DNA from: Heterocephalus glaber
Taxonomy: Eukaryota; Chordata; Mammalia; Rodentia; Bathyergidae
NCBI RefSeq assembly: GCF_000247695.1
Contig: NW_004624747.1
Span: 9,497,918-9,561,917, forward strand
Direction of reading: 5' to 3'
DNA: 64,000 nt
Of this stretch, positions 53,630 through 64,000 are shown one piece after another (position 1 is the first letter of the stretch; every line of letters begins with the position of its first letter). The translations under genes were made by a program, and so were the position numbers. The notes below the pieces were generated by a model. It saw nothing but the letters and a program-made list of their open reading frames with translations. It had not been told where the DNA came from and did no database searches.

Positions 53630-53727
53630 TTTTTTTTTTCTTTTTTTTTTTTTTGTAGTACTAGGAATTGAACTCAGGGCTTCATATGTGGTAGGCAAAC
53701 ACTTTACTAAGCCACATCCCCAGGCCT
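53630..53727 (-). repeat. dID-type SINE
   Basis: T tract, 'gtactaggaattgaactcag' and 'aagccacatccccaggcc'. Confidence 0.8.
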
Positions 53728-54444
53728 CACCTTTGCTGTGACACCTTGGCTCCCCATCTCTTTTTGGTGAGCAGTGTTCAGACAGCATGGTGTTTATATC
53801 TGAGTGCAAAATGGACACGCCAGACCTTCAGTGTTTGTAGAACTTCATGCTTCCGGTGGTACCTTGCAAGGCCCCTGGGGCCAGCTGTTTCCCTTTTAAC
53901 ATTTGTAAAAATCTTGGGCTGGAACCTACTGGCCAGAAATGTGGAGAGAAGCATCCATTGCTCCTTGAGTTCCTTGCCCTCCCTCAGCTGTGCTGTGTCT
54001 GTGGAATACTAAGACTGACTGAAGCTGATTGAAAGCTGTGGCCAGAGCTATGCTGCCGCTGCTGCTGCCTTGCCAGGTCCAGAGCATGCATGGTGGACTG
54101 TGGTTAAGAGTCATTGGGGTTTTGTATGGTTGGTTATTTTTATTCTTTATTAGTATATATTTGCAATGTATAACAATTAGATTCATTTTGTGTAATCAGT
54201 ACATGTACATATCGAATCTTAATCATTTTTACTCCCCTTCCTTCCTCTTTCCCCCCTTCCTCTAATCCTCTTCTTCACAGTCTGCCTCCCTGTTTTCCTA
54301 CTTTTGTTTTAATTGTGATAAAATGAATAACAACATTTTCCATCTTAACCTTTTTTATTGGGGGGAAGGGTGGTGCTGGGTCGTGAACCTCAAGCCTCAT
54401 GTGTGCTAAGCACACTCTCCATCACTAAGCTACACCCCTAGTCC

Positions 54445-54558
54445 ACATCTTAACCATTTTTTTTTTTTTGTACCGGGGATCAAACTCAGGACCTTGCGCT
54501 TGCGAGGCAGGCGGCGGAACCACTGAGCTAAATCCGCGGCTACATCTTAACCATTTTT
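54445..54558 (-). repeat. ID-like SINE with 17-base target-site duplication
   Basis: 'acatcttaaccattttt' occurs at 54445-54461 and 54542-54558, though the left copy merges with the T tail. The element has 'gtaccggggatcaaactcag'. Confidence 0.92.
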
Positions 54559-54565
54559 AAGTACA

Positions 54566-54850
54566 GGTGCTCCTTGACTTATGATAGGGTTATGGCCCAT
54601 AAACTGTGGTAAGTTGAAAATATCATTAGGTTGAAAAGCCCATTTAATACATCTGACCTACCAATCATCATAGCCTAGACTAGCCTAGCCTACCTTAAAT
54701 GTGCTCAGAAAGCACAAAGCTTATTTTATGACAAAGTGTTAAATATCTCATGAAATTTCTTTAATACTGTACTGAAATGAAAAACAGAATGGTTGTAAGG
54801 GTGCACTTTCACATCATTGTAAAGACAAAAAATTGCAAGTCAAAGCATTG
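54566..54850. mobile_element. Fossil DNA transposon, Tigger/pogo-like
   Basis: 'ggtgctccttgacttatgat', 'aagttgaaaatatcattagg', 'agcctagcctaccttaaatg' and a matching opposite end 'attgcaagtcaaagc' suggest a non-autonomous copy with inverted ends. No coding capacity. Confidence 0.55.
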
Positions 54851-55200
54851 TATATGCTATAAAACTCTGTGCAGCTCCTGGCATTTAAGAACATGCCTGT
54901 CATACAAACATCACCATTATCTGTCTCCAGAACCTTTTTTTAAACACTAATTCCCTATTTTCTCTTCCCTCAGCCCCTGGTAACTACTGTTCTGCTTTTT
55001 GTCTCTGTGAATTTGATGACACTAGGTACCTCATAACCTTATATAAGTGGAATCATACGGTTTGTATTTTTGTAACTGGCTTTATTTCACATAGTGTGAA
55101 TATCCTTAAAAGTTCATGTTGTTCATCTATGTTGTAGCATGTTTCATAATTTCCTTCCTTTTAAAGGCTGAAAATATTCCATTGTATATTTACATACCAT

Positions 55201-55286
55201 TTTTTTTTTTGGTACCGGGGATTGAACTCGGGACCTTGTGCTTTCGAGGCAGGTGCCAGAACCACTGAGCTAAATCCCCAGCCCTA
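55201..55286 (-). repeat. ID-like SINE
   Basis: 'ttggtaccggggattgaact' to 'gagctaaatccccagccc', inserted in the L1 fragment. Confidence 0.88.
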
Positions 55287-55384
55287 CATACTATATTTTG
55301 TTTATCCATCTGCCAGTGGATACTTGAGTTAACTCTGCCTTTGGGAATAATACCATTATGATCATGGGTCTACAAATTCAATGA

Positions 55385-55470
55385 TCTGTTTTTCATTTTG
55401 GTGCCAGGGACTGAATCCAGGGCCTTATGCTGTCCTTCTGAGTTACACCCCATCACCTCAACAGTTATTA
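55385..55470 (-). repeat. dID-type SINE, decayed
   Basis: 'ggtgccagggactgaatcca' and 'gagttacaccccatcacctc'. Confidence 0.65.
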
Positions 55471-55638
55471 ACCTGGGATTTTTTTTTTTGCATGTATTTG
55501 CCCCTCCCCAGCTTCAGCTATTTATTTTTTAACCAACCCCCTTTCATCTTTCAAGAAATTCTAGTATAGGATTTTTCTGCCCATGTTAGGACGAGGAAAT
55601 TTGAAGTTGAGGGTAAAGCATGCATATCTAATAAGTTA

Positions 55639-55740
55639 TCCATTCTTTTTTTCGTACCAGGGATCAAACTCAGGACCTTATGCTTGCAAGTTAGGCGGCA
55701 GCACCACTGAGCTAAATCTGCAACACCTCCATTCTTTTTT
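55639..55740 (-). repeat. ID-like SINE with about 12-base duplication
   Basis: 'tccattcttttt' occurs at 55639-55650 and from 55728. The element has 'cgtaccagggatcaaactca' and 'gagctaaatctgcaac'. Confidence 0.85.
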
Positions 55741-55794
55741 AAAGACATTAAAACTTGAAAGATGTTATGGTATAATTTGAGGTTGTGTGTGTGT

Positions 55795-56640
55795 AGATGT
55801 ACACATTGAAGTATAATTTATAGACAAGCAAAAGGCACTCTTTTGGTGTACTGTTTATGAGGCATGACAGAGTTGTGTAAGCACCATCATAATCAAGATA
55901 CACAACTGGTCCATTAACAAGAAATTTATCACTCGAGAAACTTCCATTACCAGTATCCCTTGTAGGCATCTGTCCCACTTACAGCCCATGGCAGCCACTG
56001 ATGCGCTTTCTTTCCTTATAGTTTTGCCTCTTCCTGAGCATCGTATAAATGGAGTCCTGCAGCCTTTTGGATCTGACTTCTTTCACTTAGATAATGCACT
56101 TGACATTCATCCAAGTTTTTATGGGAATTTTATGTTTTGGGGGTTTTTTTTTTTTGTACCAGGGATCGAACTCGGGTCCTTGCGCTTGCACAGCAGGCAG
56201 CGAAACCACTGAGCTAAATCCCCGGCCCCAATTTTATGTTTTTATTATGAGGAGCATTCCATTCTATGGATGGGTCAATACTGTCCTTTTCCTTTCTTTT
56301 GCATCTTAATGGCTTTCTCAAATAAACATACATACCATGTAGTTCACTCATGTAAAGTGTACTGATCCATGGTTTTTAGAGTGTTCACAGACTTACGCAG
56401 TCACACCATTTTTTGATTCCAGAACATTTTAACCACACCCCAAGAGAACCCCTTTACGCATTAGCAGTCTCTCCCAATTCCCTTCTCCTCCTAATCTTGA
56501 CAATTACTAATCTGCTTTCTAACTCTATAAGTTTGTCTTTTCTGGATATGTCATACAAATGGCATCCCATGGTGTGTGGCTTTTGGTGGACACTGTCCTT
56601 TTCTTAGCATTTCCTACAGAAGTCATTATCTTGGGGTTGG
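55795..56640 (-). repeat. Two old L1 3' ends in series
   Basis: The first (about 55795-56320) has 'gcaccatcataatcaagata' and 'tttcacttagataatgcact'. The second (about 56320-56600) restarts with 'acataccatgtagttcactc' and has 'tatgtcatacaaatggcatc'. The first is interrupted by the ID at 56139-56229. Confidence 0.65.
56126..56242 (-). repeat. ID-like SINE with 13-base target-site duplication
   Basis: 'aattttatgtttt' occurs at 56126-56138 and 56230-56242. The element has 'gtaccagggatcgaactcgg' and 'gagctaaatccccggccc'. Confidence 0.93.
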
Positions 56641-59029
56641 AGGTTGAAGGGCTAGTCTTGCTCAGATTTCCCTCAGATCCTCCTTGAGCCTGGGCCCTTC
56701 CCTCTTGAGTTTGGGGTTGCTCCTCTCAGGAAACCAGGGAACAAAACCTTTCTCTCTCTCTTACTTTTCCCTGTCAGCAAGGCTCCTTTGTCCCATAATG
56801 AGGATCTTCCCTGTTCTACCCTCAGCTTCCCACAAGGATTTGAATTCCAGAGATGGTACATGGATGGGATGTCACCTCTGACAAGGACATGCAACTTACC
56901 CATTTGCTTCTCTTCTTCTGGTTGCTGAATTCCTTTTTGTTTTCTTTGCTGCTTGGGAGGCCTAGCTTTAGAATGGGGCTGGAGGGAGGAAAAGAGCTGT
57001 CACGGCACAGTCATAGTCATCTGCTATCTGGAGTCTGAGGTATATATAATAGGATTGGCTGTGTTAGGGATTGGAAGATGCCTAGGTTCTGCCTAGGACC
57101 CTGCAGGATGAGCTGTGGCCACAGTTAGCCCCTTTCATTATCGGTTGTGCTTGGACTTGATATTGCATACAAGTATCCTCTGGGAACTGCTAGTGTATTT
57201 GGAGTCTGTGTGACACCCATTGCCTATGACCCCAGAGCCATAACAGGGTACATTCACTAGGTTGTAGAAGTTTGATGGAGTTGTTGCTGTGTAGATGCAG
57301 AAAATCTACAGGCCTAAGGAGGCCTGAAATAAAAATAAACCCCGCTGGGCTCTGTAGGGGTTGGTCTAGGCCACCAGCCTCTCGAAGAAGCGGCTCAGTG
57401 GTTGTCTTGGGAAAACAGGGCTTCTAGAACAGGGCCATGTTGTAGACTTGCTACTGTGGATTGTGTCTACCCACTGTCTCCCCCGGTATGCATAATCTCC
57501 ACAGGCTGCCCATTCTAATCCTGATGGGAAGGGTGTTTATGACTCTGCTTTGGCTTGATTCCTCACTGAAGAGGAAAATGGATGCACCTGCTCTCTGGCC
57601 AAGAGATGTGACAGCTGCAAGCTGCACGCCCTGTTCCGAGTATTATCCAGTCCAGAGTATGAATTATGTGGTCATAAATCAGTGTCTTGTCCATAGAGGA
57701 TTTAGAGATGTGAGGGATAACCAGCTTTGTACCAAATGCTGAAAGGATGCTGACTCTACAGGGACACAGACTGGCAGTCCTGTGAGCATTTTCTCAACTT
57801 TTAGTCTTTCCTGTGCAATGCTACTCTTGAGAAAGGGTCACAAGAGCCTCCTTTGCTTGGCTTAACTTGACCCATGGACTCATCTACCTGGCTGTCTCTT
57901 TGCTCATTTGAGTCTTGGGGCACCCACCCTGGAGAGGATGCAGTTGACCCCTGAGGGCTGCAGCACTCTGGACACTCACAGCCCAGCTTGGCCATCCTAG
58001 GCGAGAATTCCTGGCCTTGGCCTGCTAGGGTGGGTGCTGGCCAGGCTGTGGGATGGCAGTGTTACTGACTCATGCTTTGGAGCCCTGAGGGTCCTGAGTG
58101 AGGCTCTGTACAGGAGGCTGGAATTGGCTTGAGAGGCATTGAGAGTCCCTCTTTTGAGGGATAGTTAGGCACAGAGGCTAGGGGCTTAAACTTGGGAGGG
58201 ACATAGAGCCAGGTCCCTGCACACTGTGCCCTCTAAGATTTTCTCAGGGAATGCCTTTAGCAGATGTGCACTAAGAAGGAAGACAGCATTTCCACTTGTA
58301 TCATTGTAAGAGGCAGAGATATAAGACCTCACTTTAAATTACATTGAAATTTGCAGAAAATGTGTGTCTGACAATGGATGAAATACATCAGTTTCTTCAT
58401 CTGCAAAATAGAAATCTGAGGAGTCATCCACTCAGGGACATGCCGTGAAGATTAAATGAGATGATGCATGCAAAAAAAGCACTTAGCCAGGCTTCTAGCA
58501 CGCCTCAAGCGCTTAATAACACTTGTTATTCTCATTCTATTGTTGTTATCATAGCTGCTGTTATGACAGATAGTGGGAGAGGATGTTGGCCGCTTCGGAG
58601 TGCCTGTTGCCAAGAAGTGATTTTTTTTTCCAGGCAGTTTTGTTTTAGAGATAGAGTCCTTCTTCTCAAATGACATTTTAGATGACCCGTTAGAACATGA
58701 AACAGATGAAAGAGAAGATACAGGTAAAACCTGGCCTAGCTTTGCCTCCCCACCTGGCTCGGCATTACAGCTGCCACTGCTCCTAGAGTTTGTGGCATAG
58801 GATTTTCCTTCAGCCTCTGTGGCCAGGAAGGCCCATGTTTCCTCCTAGCTGTCTCTCTTTAGTCAGGCCAATTCTCTCATTTTCTGTGTATTCTCTTGGG
58901 ACAGTGACTTGGGGTACTTATGTGATGCTGTTTCTGGGGATCAGTACTGTGTGTTGCCATGTGTCTTCTTTTAGGTGGAGTTGGCCAGGCAGGGAACCTA
59001 ACCTGACTTCCTTCTTGGAGCAGAGAAAT

Positions 59030-59168
59030 GGAGTCAGTCCTAGAAGTCCTGCAGTGACTGTTTTTGTTTGTTTGTTTGGTACCAGGGATCAAACTCTGGA
59101 CCTTGTGCTTGCAAGGCAGGTGGCAGAACCAGTGAGCTAAATCCCTAGCCCTGGAGTCAGTCCTAGAA
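59030..59168 (-). repeat. ID-like SINE with 16-base flanking repeat and extra tail
   Basis: 'ggagtcagtcctagaa' occurs at 59030-59045 and 59153-59168. The SINE is about 59061-59152. About 15 bases of non-SINE sequence lie between the T tract and the left repeat. Confidence 0.88.
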
Positions 59169-59454
59169 ACAGTGAGCTATATTTGGCAGAGGTATGAGGA
59201 GGGGAGGGGACTTGATGGCTTTTTGGGCCTGTGTTTGTGACTGTGTATCTAGGTCTGCTTTGGGAAGGAATTAGATTGAAGCAAGGCTTCAAATTGTGGA
59301 AAAAGTATATATGTGGTATTTATTCACAGTCAGTCTCTCTCTCTCTCAGTTAATCTTGATGTCAGTTTGATTGGCTTGAGAGGTGCCTAGAAGATTAGTA
59401 AAGCACACTTCTGGGTATGTTTGGGGCCTGACCTTGGGTACTATACCTGGTCCT

Positions 59455-59655
59455 TGGGCTCTTCCCCTGCTCTATGCTTCCTGGATGTCTTGAGGTGAAC
59501 AGCTTTCCTCCACCAAGCCCTTCCCTCCTGATGTGCTATGTGCTATGTCCAGGCCACTGTGGACTGAGACCTCCAAAACTGTGAGCCAGAATAAACCCTT
59601 CTTCCTTGTTTATGTCAGGCAGTTTGTCTCAGCAAGGGAAAGATGACTAATGTAT
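59455..59655 (+). repeat. MaLR-like LTR 3' part
   Basis: 'gagacctccaaaactgtgag', 'ccagaataaacccttcttcc' and 'aagatgactaatgta'. The AATAAA here belongs to the LTR. Confidence 0.6.
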
Positions 59656-60128
59656 AAAATTTACCACTTGAACCATTTTTAAGTGTACATTTCAGTGATG
59701 TGAAGTAAATTGATAGCATTGTGTAATCACCATCATCCATGTCCAGGAATTTTTCATCATTCTGTACTGAAACTCTAGGCTCATGTATCCCTATTAAGCA
59801 GCTCCTTATTTCTTCCTTTGCTAGCCCCTGTTAACCATCAGTCTACTTTCCATTTCTGTGAATTTGACTACTCTGGATATCTTCTATAAGTGGAATCAAA
59901 AGCAAGACCTTTTGTTTTTAGCTTATTTCACTTAGTGTAATGTTCTCAAGGTTTATCCATGTTGTGGTATGTGTCAGAATCTCCTTCCTTTTTAAGGCTG
60001 AATAAAACTCCATTGTATGTATACACCATGTTTTATTTATCTGTTCACTAGTCGATGGACACTTGGGTTGCCTCCACTTTTGGCTGTCATGAGGAATGCT
60101 GCTGTGTGAACATGAGTGGGCATACTTT
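59656..60128 (-). repeat. Old L1 3' end
   Basis: 'accatttttaagtgtacatt', 'tgtgaatttgactactctgg', 'ctccattgtatgtatacacc' and 'gatggacacttgggttgcct' in order. This is one of the best preserved L1M 3' ends here. Confidence 0.8.
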
Positions 60129-63100
60129 TACTCCTGGCCCCTTGCAAATCAGGTCTCTTTTGTGTGAGTGCCTCAGGCACCATTCTGCCTGCTTGCCATT
60201 CTCTTGCATTAACTGCCTGTGAGCACAACTTTGTGGAATGTAGCAGGTCGCTGATAATAAAGGCAGAAGTTCTTGGAAAGGAGGGTTTCTGGCTGCAAGC
60301 CCCATCCCTGTTTTTTGCCACCTTCTCTGCCAGGGGAACTTGAGTCAGCTGTTCCTGGCAAGTGTTAAGCCTCAGAGGAGGTTCAGGGGAGATGGGGGAG
60401 ATAGTTCTTTATGGTTCCATCTGCTAATGGGAGCAATTACAAACTTGGGGGCTAGCTGTCTTTGGGCAGGTCAGCAGTGACAACAGAGTAGAAATAGGAG
60501 AGGGCCCCAGCTTGGTTATGACACTTTGTCTCTGATGTGGAACAAAGTGGGTAGGGTGCTCCATGGAGCACCATATAGTGTTGGGCCCTAGTCCTGGAGT
60601 AGGACTGTGGTTCTGCACCCCACTCAGCAGATTCAGTAATAGGGGTTGGAGCTTTCCTTAAGGGGATGGACATGTGGTGGACACATGTAGGAGGGATATA
60701 GAACCAGTTAAGGATTTATCAGGTGACCAGGATTCTGGGAATTTTACTGTTCCTATAAACCTGGGTCATTTTCTAGAATAACCACATTCTCTTTAATTTC
60801 ACCATGTTGAAGAAATCTGGCTGAAATTTCATCAGAAAGTCTGAAGAACTTCTTAGACATAACTTTCTATGTCCCTTGAATGCTTAGGAGGAAGCCGTGG
60901 GTGTGTTGTGTGGATAGGTACACCAAGTTCTTTCCCTTTTGGCTGGACCTGAGTGGCCTGGATAAGCATCAACAATACCAGTGTGGGTTTTATGTGCAGC
61001 CTGGCTTCAGAACATCATCCCTGTGATTCTACAAAACCCAGCTTACACTAATACCTCTCCCTCCTCCCCCCTTTCTCTTTTTATCCTTTTTATGCTTTCT
61101 CTTTGAATTCCATGTCTACATTGTTCAAGAGTCATTACCAGGTTTATACCTCCAGATCCAGTCATCCCACCCTGGTATATTTTCCTAAGGAAATCTGACT
61201 TTCCCTCCCTCTTCCTTTTTGGTACTATTATATAATACTACTCACTGTAGTCATAACAGTGGAAAACTGAAATCAAACTAAATGTCCTGCAGTAAAAAAA
61301 GGTTATATGAGCTTGCACATCACCACCAGTGGTAATGAAGAAAATTACATAGCAACATGGAATATGTTCCCAAGTGAACAAAATGAGATACAGAGTTGCA
61401 TTATGCTTTGCATTAGCTGTTTCTTGCTGCATAAAAAAACATTTCCAACATTTAGTGACTTAAAACAACTTGGTTTAATCTCTCATGATTTTATGGGTTG
61501 TTGAGTGGTTCCTTTGTGGGTTTCACCTGAGCATACTCATGTGGCTACATTCAGCTTGGGGGTCAGCTGAAGCTGGGGCCTGGGGTAGCCTAACCCATGT
61601 GGCTGTGGCCTTGATAGAGATGATAGAAGGTGAGACATCTCTTTTTTTGTGATTGGTCATCATTCTGCAGTTAACCTGAGCTGCTTCCCATAAAGCCTGG
61701 GTTCTAATAGTAAATGTGTGAGCTGCAAGGCCTCTTGAGCTCTGGGCTGTGGAATTTGTGCACTGTTACTTCCACCATATTCTGTTGGTGATAGCAGGTC
61801 CCAGGTCCAGCCCAGATCCAAGGGGATAGAGATCAAGACTCTGTTTCTTGATGGAAGGAGCAGCAACATTCCATTGACATTGGGTATGGAGCCAAGCAGG
61901 TGTGATTCCTGGGGGCCTGGTTCTTCCTCCACTGGAGGAGTTTAGTTGCAAAGTTGGGAGACAAGAACAGAAAGGAATTGGAGGAAGATGAATGTAGACC
62001 ATTGGTCAGGGAGGTGAGGTGGTGGATGATTTCTTTAGATTTTTGCTATTGTATTTTTATGTAGTAGATTTTAAAATAAGAACTGTCAGCCTGCTATGCA
62101 TTGGGCTCCTTCTTGAGAATGATTGTGTGTGAGGGGGAGGGGTGCCTGGTAGGTCCCAGGTTTTCAGGCTTTGGCTGGTACAGAACCTCTGTGGCAGGAG
62201 CCTCAGAAACGTGTTCAGATGTAGTCACCAGCATTGTGGAGCACCTTCAAACTGTTGCTCTGTCACCTTACCACCCTTGGTGGAGGTAGGATACCACTTG
62301 GCCCTGGATACCACATGAATGGAGTTAGGCTGTGGGGCATTGGTTATTTACCTCTGTAAGGCAGGCAGCAAGCCAAGTCAGCGCAAGCTGACTGACTTCA
62401 TGTAGGATGAGGAGACATGTTGAGAAACCTGGTGTTCAAGGACAGTGTTGTCTGATTGATTTGTTTGAGAGCAATGTGGGGGAAGAGGGACAAAGTATAT
62501 TTGCCTATTCCCTAGTATCCTTTTTAGGTCATTGCCATTCTTCTCAACAAGTGGTTCTTTGTATTCTTGAAAGTTTTCTCTAAGTTTGAAAGTGCTTAAC
62601 ATAAAAAGTTTAATAAATACTTGGGAAACTGCAGTCTGCTTACATGTGGGATGGTGGTGAGAGCTGGCAAAAAAGGTCCCTCATTCATTCTGGGAGGCTG
62701 GGGCTCCCAGGCAGTGTGGTGGGCATTGGGTTCAAGTGACAACTGCCTGCTTGTACAGGAGAGGCCTTGATACCTGTGTCCTGCTGGGGGGAAGACCTGT
62801 GCATTTATCTTGTGAAGAAAGGTTAGATCTTGGCAGGGAAGGAATAGGAGCTGGACACATGGGTCTTGCTCCAGGGAAAACCTCATTTGTTCTGTCATCC
62901 TCCTGATGGTAGCATTACTTCCCCTGTCATGTGGGAACTTGTCTCTTCTCCACATTCCTGCCCTTGTCCTTTTCATCCTAGACTCTCAGATTTTCAGGAC
63001 CCTAGTGGTCTTGCCAGTGCCCTAGCTTCCTGGGCAGGTTGAGTCTTCAGAGCTGGGTCCCAGTCCACCTCCTGCTGCTCGTCAGCCTGATTTTCTACCC

Positions 63101-64000
63101 CAGCCCTACCCCTGGGAACATGGGGGGATTCTACAAAGTGACCTAGGACAGTGCCTGGTGCCCAAAACTCAGCAGCTAAGTTCCCTTCTCTGATCCACTG
63201 GGTTTGCCCTTTTCCTTTGATAGCTGTAGAACTTTTAATTGGTCAGTATTTGAGGGGGTCCTCCAGTGTGTAAGGCAGATAAAATTGGTTGAAGTCCCCT
63301 TCTCCCTCACCATGGGACACGTGGGCCACTCTGGGGTAAGAAAACCACTACCTCAGCCCCTCCTGATCTGGGGCTCATGGTGAGGCGGGGTCTGGTCTGC
63401 TTAGTGGCATGGCATGTATCTGGGGCTAAGTGACTACTTATGGACCGTGTAACTTGTCTGGGGACCAGCCTCAGCCTGGTGGTTGTGCCAAGAATGAGCC
63501 AGAGTCTGCTGATCTTTGATCACCACTCAAGCCACAAGTGCCAGGACAGGCATAATGGATCATGGTCCTTGTAGTGAAGACCTTTCCTTCCTCAGCCTAG
63601 GGCAGCCTGACCTGCTTGCATCTCACTCCTGGGGGAGGGAAGGGAAATGGAGGGAGCACTCATGATGCGCTGTTCTTTTTTCTGCTCTGGAATGAGCCAG
63701 TTTGGAGGGAGAGAGGTTGTCAGCAGCTAGGATGAATTGCCTATTTACTTGTTTCATTATGAGGCCCGTGGCCTGTGGGAGAGGTCGCAGCCCAGCCCTG
63801 TCAGAGAGGAAGTGGTGTTTAGAGAGTAGCCAGCTGGTGCAGGGTGAGGAGGTGGCTGATCCCTCATTATGGAGCAGGGAGGACCTGCAGCGTGCCAGCC
63901 TGTTCCTGCCATGCCGCTGCCCTAATGGCCGTGACGATGGATGGATGGACCTAGGGCTGGGCTGGCTGGGCAGTGAAAACAGGAAACCTAATCTTTTAAA

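Larger units (their letters stand above)
54130..55390 (-). repeat. Old L1 3' end with nested dID, ID, DNA-transposon-like and ID insertions
   Basis: Reversed L1M 3' segments ('ctctgtgaatttgatgacac', 'taagtggaatcatacggttt', 'gctgaaaatattccattgta') are interrupted by a dID (about 54345-54443), an ID (54462-54541), a DNA-transposon-like stretch (about 54566-54850) and an ID (about 55201-55284). The part before 54340 is less certain. Confidence 0.65.
32412..64000 (+). other. BCR: BCR intron 1, partial
   Basis: No BCR exon, other gene or RNA gene is recognisable from 32412 to the window end. In human the first intron is also very long and is the minor breakpoint region. Stretches without any repeat I can name are: 32412-34170, 35615-36000, 36380-36655, 36775-37585, 40540-42000, 42965-43360, 44900-45850, 46265-47640, 49515-51625, 51660-52570, 56650-59025, 59170-59450 and 60130-64000. 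These are plain unique sequence, with possible faint MIR or L2 traces. Confidence 0.8.

Noticed and set aside
59590..59596. AATAAA in the sense direction within BCR intron 1.
   Set aside because: It sits in the conserved 3' part of a MaLR-like LTR (ccagaataaacccttcttcc) and marks no gene end.

Overview
The window is nuclear DNA from a mammal, most likely a rodent outside the mouse/rat lineage. Three genes carry introns with canonical GT-AG junctions, one CpG island is present, and the rest is dominated by short interspersed repeats. The commonest repeats are tRNA-derived ID-like SINEs (an A-box block reading 'tttagctcagtggtt', a B-box block, an end in 'ggtacc' plus poly-A), 7SL-derived B1/Alu-type monomers, and B1-dID composites in which a B1 is fused to a 3' ID half. 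Such composites are known from squirrel-, dormouse-, beaver- and kangaroo-rat-type rodents. I cannot name the species.

Gene order matches human 22q11.23: RSPH14 (minus) - RAB36 (plus) - BCR (plus). Positions 1-4420 hold the 5' end of RSPH14 (two exons with coding sequence and a probable non-coding first exon). Positions 6480-23400 hold the whole of RAB36: a non-coding first exon and ten coding exons that join to a 267-residue Rab GTPase ending in Cys-Cys. Positions 23400-30460 are intergenic and repeat-rich. Positions 30460-32411 are the CpG-island promoter, 5' leader and large first coding exon of BCR (431 codons plus one base). From 32412 to the end everything lies inside BCR intron 1, where I see no further gene, only SINEs, old L1 3' ends, MaLR-like LTR copies, microsatellites and unique sequence.

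RSPH14 encodes a radial-spoke (motile cilium) protein. Its promoter region carries a perfect palindromic RFX X-box (4426-4438) beside another inverted half-site pair. The neighbouring RAB36 5' end, transcribed away from it, carries three copies of an X-box-like GTTGCY-ATGGTGAT block. This suggests the two genes share RFX-type control, which is inference. BCR has its own GC-box promoter, a GCC repeat in the leader, and a short upstream reading frame with a strong start context 48 bases before the BCR start codon.

No wholly new gene system is evident. The items most worth a second look are the X-box arrangement, the upstream reading frame and repeat before BCR, the RAB36 leader frame that cannot encode the human-type N-terminal extension, and a set of SINE insertions with near-perfect target-site duplications, some nested in older repeats.
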